A stretch of DNA of 35,576 nt from CAYSUS01 sp964434165 (GTDB taxonomy: Bacteria > Planctomycetota > Planctomycetia > Pirellulales > Thermoguttaceae): positions 1 through 35,576 of the forward strand of contig CAYSUS010000074.1 in assembly GCA_964434165.1 (NCBI GenBank). The letters are read 5' to 3'. This document shows, piece by piece, positions 33,036 through 35,576 of this stretch. The notes under the pieces were generated by a model. That model made no database searches, was not told the DNA's origin, and saw nothing but the letters and a program-made list of their open reading frames with translations. The stretch's first letter is position 1; every line of letters starts with the position of its first letter. The translations under genes were made by a program, and so were the position numbers.

Positions 33036-34538
33036 ATGACTGACCAGCGGCTGGTTCCCTATCGCCTTCTCGGCGTCGGTCTGATCGCCACGGCAGCGCT
33101 TTGCGCCGCGGGCGTGGCGGAGGAGAACCGTCCCGCCGACTTCAGCCGCGGCGTGCTGATCCGCCTGGAGGGCGTGATCACGCCCATGGTCCGGGAGTAC
33201 CTGTCTCGCAAGCTCGACGTGGCCCGGGAGATGGGCGCCGACCTGGTCGTGGTCGAGATCGAGAGCCCCGGCGGCTACCTGGATGCCAGCCTGGACATCG
33301 CCCGGCGCCTCCGCGACCTGGATTGGGCGCACACGGTGGCCTACGTCCCACAGGAGGCGCTGAGCGGGGCCACGCTCATCGCGCTGGGCTGCGAGGAGAT
33401 CGTCATGGACCCCAATGCGGTGCTGGGCGACTGTGGTCCGATCTTCCAGGACGAGGACTTCATGTTCCGCCACGCCCCGGAGAAGATCCGCACCGACCTG
33501 GCGCGAAAGATCCGCGACCTGGCTGCCTTCCACGGGCGCCCTCCCGCGCTGGCCGAGGCCATGGTGGACATGGACCTCGTGATCTACGAGGTCGAGAACG
33601 AGAAGACGGGCGCGATCGCCTACATGTCGGAGAAGGACATTGCCGCCAGCGACGATCCCGGCGACTGGAAGAAGCTCAACGAGGTGCACGAGTCGCGCGA
33701 GGGGCACTTCCTCGAGGTCAACGGCGATCGGGCGGTCGAGCTCGGCCTGGCCGACGCAACCGCGGCCGGACGCGCAGCCCTGGAGGATCGTTACGGCCTG
33801 CCGGAGAGCTTCACCGTGCTCCAGTCCACGGGCGTGGACACGGCCGTGTTCCTCCTCAACCTGCCCTTCGTGACCGGCCTTCTGATCCTGACCGGCCTGG
33901 TGGCGCTGTACGTCGAGTTCAGCGCTCCGGGGATCGGGCTGGGCGGCCTCGTGGCCTTCTTGTGTTTCGCGCTTTTCTTCTGGAGCCGCTTCCTCGGCGG
34001 CACGGCCGGCTGGCTGGAGATCGTGCTGTTCGTCTCCGGCGGCGTCTTCCTGGCCGTGGAGATCTTCGTGCTCCCGGGGTTCGGCGTGGCCGGGCTGACG
34101 GGCATCCTCCTGCTCCTGGCGGGCCTGGTCCTGGCCGGCCAGAACTTCATCGTGCCGACCAGCGACCGGGAGCTGGCCATCCTGGGCAACACGCTGGCGG
34201 TGATCGGAGTGACGTTCACCGCGTTTCTCGCGGCCGCGTTCGGCCTGAGCTCCTACTTCGGCACGATTCCGATCCTCAACCGCCTGGCCCTCAAGCCGCC
34301 CGACCCGGAGACCACAAGGCCCGGCGGCCGGGCGGGTGCCCCCGGCGAGCAGGTGCACCACACGGGCGTGAAGGTCGGCGACCGGGGCGTAGCCGACAGC
34401 CCCCTGCGCCCGGCCGGCAAGGTCCTGTTCGGCGACGAGTACGTGGACGTGGTCACCGAGGGCGGCTTCGTGGACCCGGGGACCGAGGTCCGCGTCCTGC
34501 AGATCCGCGGCAACCGGGTGGTGGTGCGGCCGGCGTAG
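33036..34538 (+). CDS. NfeD-family membrane protein with ClpP-like serine protease domain
   Basis: A 500-residue protein of the long NfeD (NfeD1b) type. Residues 1-28 form a signal peptide or anchor (LLGVGLIATAALCAAGVA). Residues 40-260 are a ClpP/crotonase-like domain (VLIRLEGVITPMVREYL, VVVEIESPGGYLDASLDIA, QEALSGATLIALGCEEIVMDP). The Ser in ALSGATLIA is in the position of the catalytic serine; the lysine cannot be placed surely. Four to five membrane helices follow (about 270-420), including VEFSAPGIGLGGLVAFL and EIFVLPGFGVAGLTG. The C-terminal OB-fold NfeD domain ends in GTEVRVLQIRGNRVVVRPA. These proteins work with stomatin/SPFH partners in membrane quality control; no stomatin/floT gene is adjacent in the window, and the 60-bp downstream gap separates it from a convergent gene. 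Confidence 0.93.
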   Translation: MTDQRLVPYRLLGVGLIATAALCAAGVAEENRPADFSRGVLIRLEGVITPMVREYLSRKLDVAREMGADLVVVEIESPGGYLDASLDIARRLRDLDWAHTVAYVPQEALSGATLIALGCEEIVMDPNAVLGDCGPIFQDEDFMFRHAPEKIRTDLARKIRDLAAFHGRPPALAEAMVDMDLVIYEVENEKTGAIAYMSEKDIAASDDPGDWKKLNEVHESREGHFLEVNGDRAVELGLADATAAGRAALEDRYGLPESFTVLQSTGVDTAVFLLNLPFVTGLLILTGLVALYVEFSAPGIGLGGLVAFLCFALFFWSRFLGGTAGWLEIVLFVSGGVFLAVEIFVLPGFGVAGLTGILLLLAGLVLAGQNFIVPTSDRELAILGNTLAVIGVTFTAFLAAAFGLSSYFGTIPILNRLALKPPDPETTRPGGRAGAPGEQVHHTGVKVGDRGVADSPLRPAGKVLFGDEYVDVVTEGGFVDPGTEVRVLQIRGNRVVVRPA

Positions 34539-34598
34539 GATGGCGTAGGGTGCGCGCAACGTGCCATCGCGGTGCACGACATGGTGCGCTTCACGCAT

Positions 34599-35576
34599 CT
34601 ACCTCTCCACCCATGCCCGAGGGAGCCGGGCGAGCGTCAGCGCGGCGGGGTAGTAGTGATTGCCGTTCAGGCCCCCGCGCTCGTAGAAGCAGTAGATCAC
34701 CCCGTCGCGCCCCGCGGCCAGGTCGCTGTAGCCGCTGTAGCCCGGCTCCAGGACCCGCGCGATCGGCCACGTCTTCCCTTCATCGCGCGACAGTTTGAGC
34801 GTGAGGTTGCGCCGGTCGCGGTTGCTCCCCGGCCTGCCCGGCTTGCCCCTGACCAGGAGGTTGTCCGGGTTGGAAAACAGCAGGGCGCCGTCGTCGAGGC
34901 GCACCAGGCTGGCCATGCAGACCGGCTCGGCGAGCGGGTCGTGGAACTGGGGCGTGCACCAGCCCGTGGCCCCGTCCGGGCTGATCGAGACCAGGCGGCG
35001 GTTGGGCCTGGATTCGCTCCGCAGGCTGGCCATCACGCGCCCGCCGGTCAGCTCCACGAGCATGGTCTCGCTGGGGTTGACGACGGTCGCTCCACACGCG
35101 GCCTTGCCGCCATTGCGGGCGATGAAGTCCCCCCGCTTCCAGGTGCGGCCACGGTCGTCGCTGTAGATGGCGGCCACGTCCGACGGCCGATGGGCATGGC
35201 CGCCGGCGCCCGTCGAGAGCCACACGGCCAACAGCAGCCGTCCGCGATGGGGCCCCTGGGCGACCTGGATCGAGTGGCCGCAGCCGTTGCCTACCACGAC
35301 CCACGGGTAGTCCTTGCGAAAACCCTCGATCGCCGAGGTGATCTCCACCGGCTCGGACCACGTCTTCGCGTCGTCCTCGCTGCGCAGGTAGAACACCCGG
35401 GCGTATTCCACGTGATATATGAAATGCACCACGTCGGGATCCAGGTCCGGGATGGCCACGGCGTTGTGCGCGGTGAGCTTGCCCGTTTTGGTCAGCCCCT
35501 TCTTCGCGGCGGCCGGGTTGGGCTCGAGGTCCGGCGGGGCGACGACCATCTTGCGCGGCTCGTCGAACGTCTTGCC
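34599..35576 (-). CDS. Sialidase/BNR-repeat protein (5'-partial)
   Basis: The frame is open to the right edge (GKTFDEPRK before the first Met at 35549), so the N-terminus is outside the window. The 325 residues seen form a six-bladed-propeller-type chain with Asp-box motifs: SEDDAKTWSEP, YSDDRGRTWKRG and SRDEGKTWPIA, plus the partial GKTF at the edge. Other sialidase-like segments are VVVGNGCGHSIQVAQGPHRGRLLLAVWL and VNPSETMLVELTGGRVMASLRSESRPNRR, which has the arginines expected to hold a carboxylate, and GYSGYSDLAAGRDGVIYCFYERG near the end. It is probably exported, but the signal is not visible. Planctomycetes carry many such enzymes for sulfated or sialylated glycans; the substrate cannot be told. 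It is convergent with the NfeD gene. Confidence 0.88.
   Translation of the reverse strand, partial: GKTFDEPRKMVVAPPDLEPNPAAAKKGLTKTGKLTAHNAVAIPDLDPDVVHFIYHVEYARVFYLRSEDDAKTWSEPVEITSAIEGFRKDYPWVVVGNGCGHSIQVAQGPHRGRLLLAVWLSTGAGGHAHRPSDVAAIYSDDRGRTWKRGDFIARNGGKAACGATVVNPSETMLVELTGGRVMASLRSESRPNRRLVSISPDGATGWCTPQFHDPLAEPVCMASLVRLDDGALLFSNPDNLLVRGKPGRPGSNRDRRNLTLKLSRDEGKTWPIARVLEPGYSGYSDLAAGRDGVIYCFYERGGLNGNHYYPAALTLARLPRAWVER

Overview
This 35.6-kb window is high-GC bacterial chromosomal DNA, most likely from a member of the Planctomycetota. The indications are two DUF1559 proteins with pseudopilin-type N-termini and the H-x9-DG C-terminal signature, a large exported PQQ-propeller/LamG protein, an archaeal-type formylmethanofuran:H4MPT formyltransferase (a C1 gene found in many planctomycetes), and a small Lys/Ala-rich protein of a type I recall from planctomycetes. 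No rRNA, tRNA, CRISPR array, transposase or phage gene was seen. The window reads as vertically inherited genome made of short independent operons, not as an island.

Layout, left to right. (1) 1-3.1 kb: the 3' part of a hybrid histidine kinase (HisKA-HATPase-REC-REC-HPt), then a REC protein with a C-terminal anti-sigma-like ATPase domain, ending in a 53-bp tail-to-tail overlap with rlmN (minus). (2) 4.4-8.0 kb: a strong promoter and a very long membrane-anchored protein made of three secretin-like units. (3) 8.1-10.9 kb: a nucleoside-deoxyribosyltransferase-like protein (minus) divergent from an M20 peptidase, a BFD-like [2Fe-2S] protein and a small basic protein. (4) 11.3-15.7 kb: a lipoprotein, a lid-less Hsp70, a J-like/GspE-N/membrane protein, and deoC. 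(5) 16.0-21.6 kb: an orphan small gene and a minus-strand phosphate-uptake operon, pstS-pstC-pstA-pstB-pstS, with two different PstS lipoproteins. (6) 22.0-26.0 kb: the exported methyltransferase-fold/PQQ/LamG protein. (7) 26.1-29.2 kb: fhcD (minus) behind a DUF1559 gene, divergent from a second DUF1559 gene. (8) 29.4-32.9 kb: a GT2 glycosyltransferase, a GT-C-like membrane protein and a UDP-GlcNAc 2-epimerase, probably one glycan operon. (9) 33.0-35.6 kb: an NfeD-type membrane protein and, convergent, a sialidase-like protein cut by the window end.

The most interesting structures are: (a) the triplicated secretin-like polypeptide; (b) a dispersed palindromic repeat built from AGACTTCCGAAGTCT and its complement, seen at three intergenic sites; (c) a neighbouring pair of a lid-less Hsp70 and an HPD-less J-like domain fused to a GspE N-terminal domain and two membrane helices; (d) an exported protein carrying a SAM-methyltransferase-like fold; and (e) a recurring promoter form, TTGACA with an 18-bp spacer, in front of three large genes. 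Functions are inferred from sequence motifs read by eye. No database search was possible.
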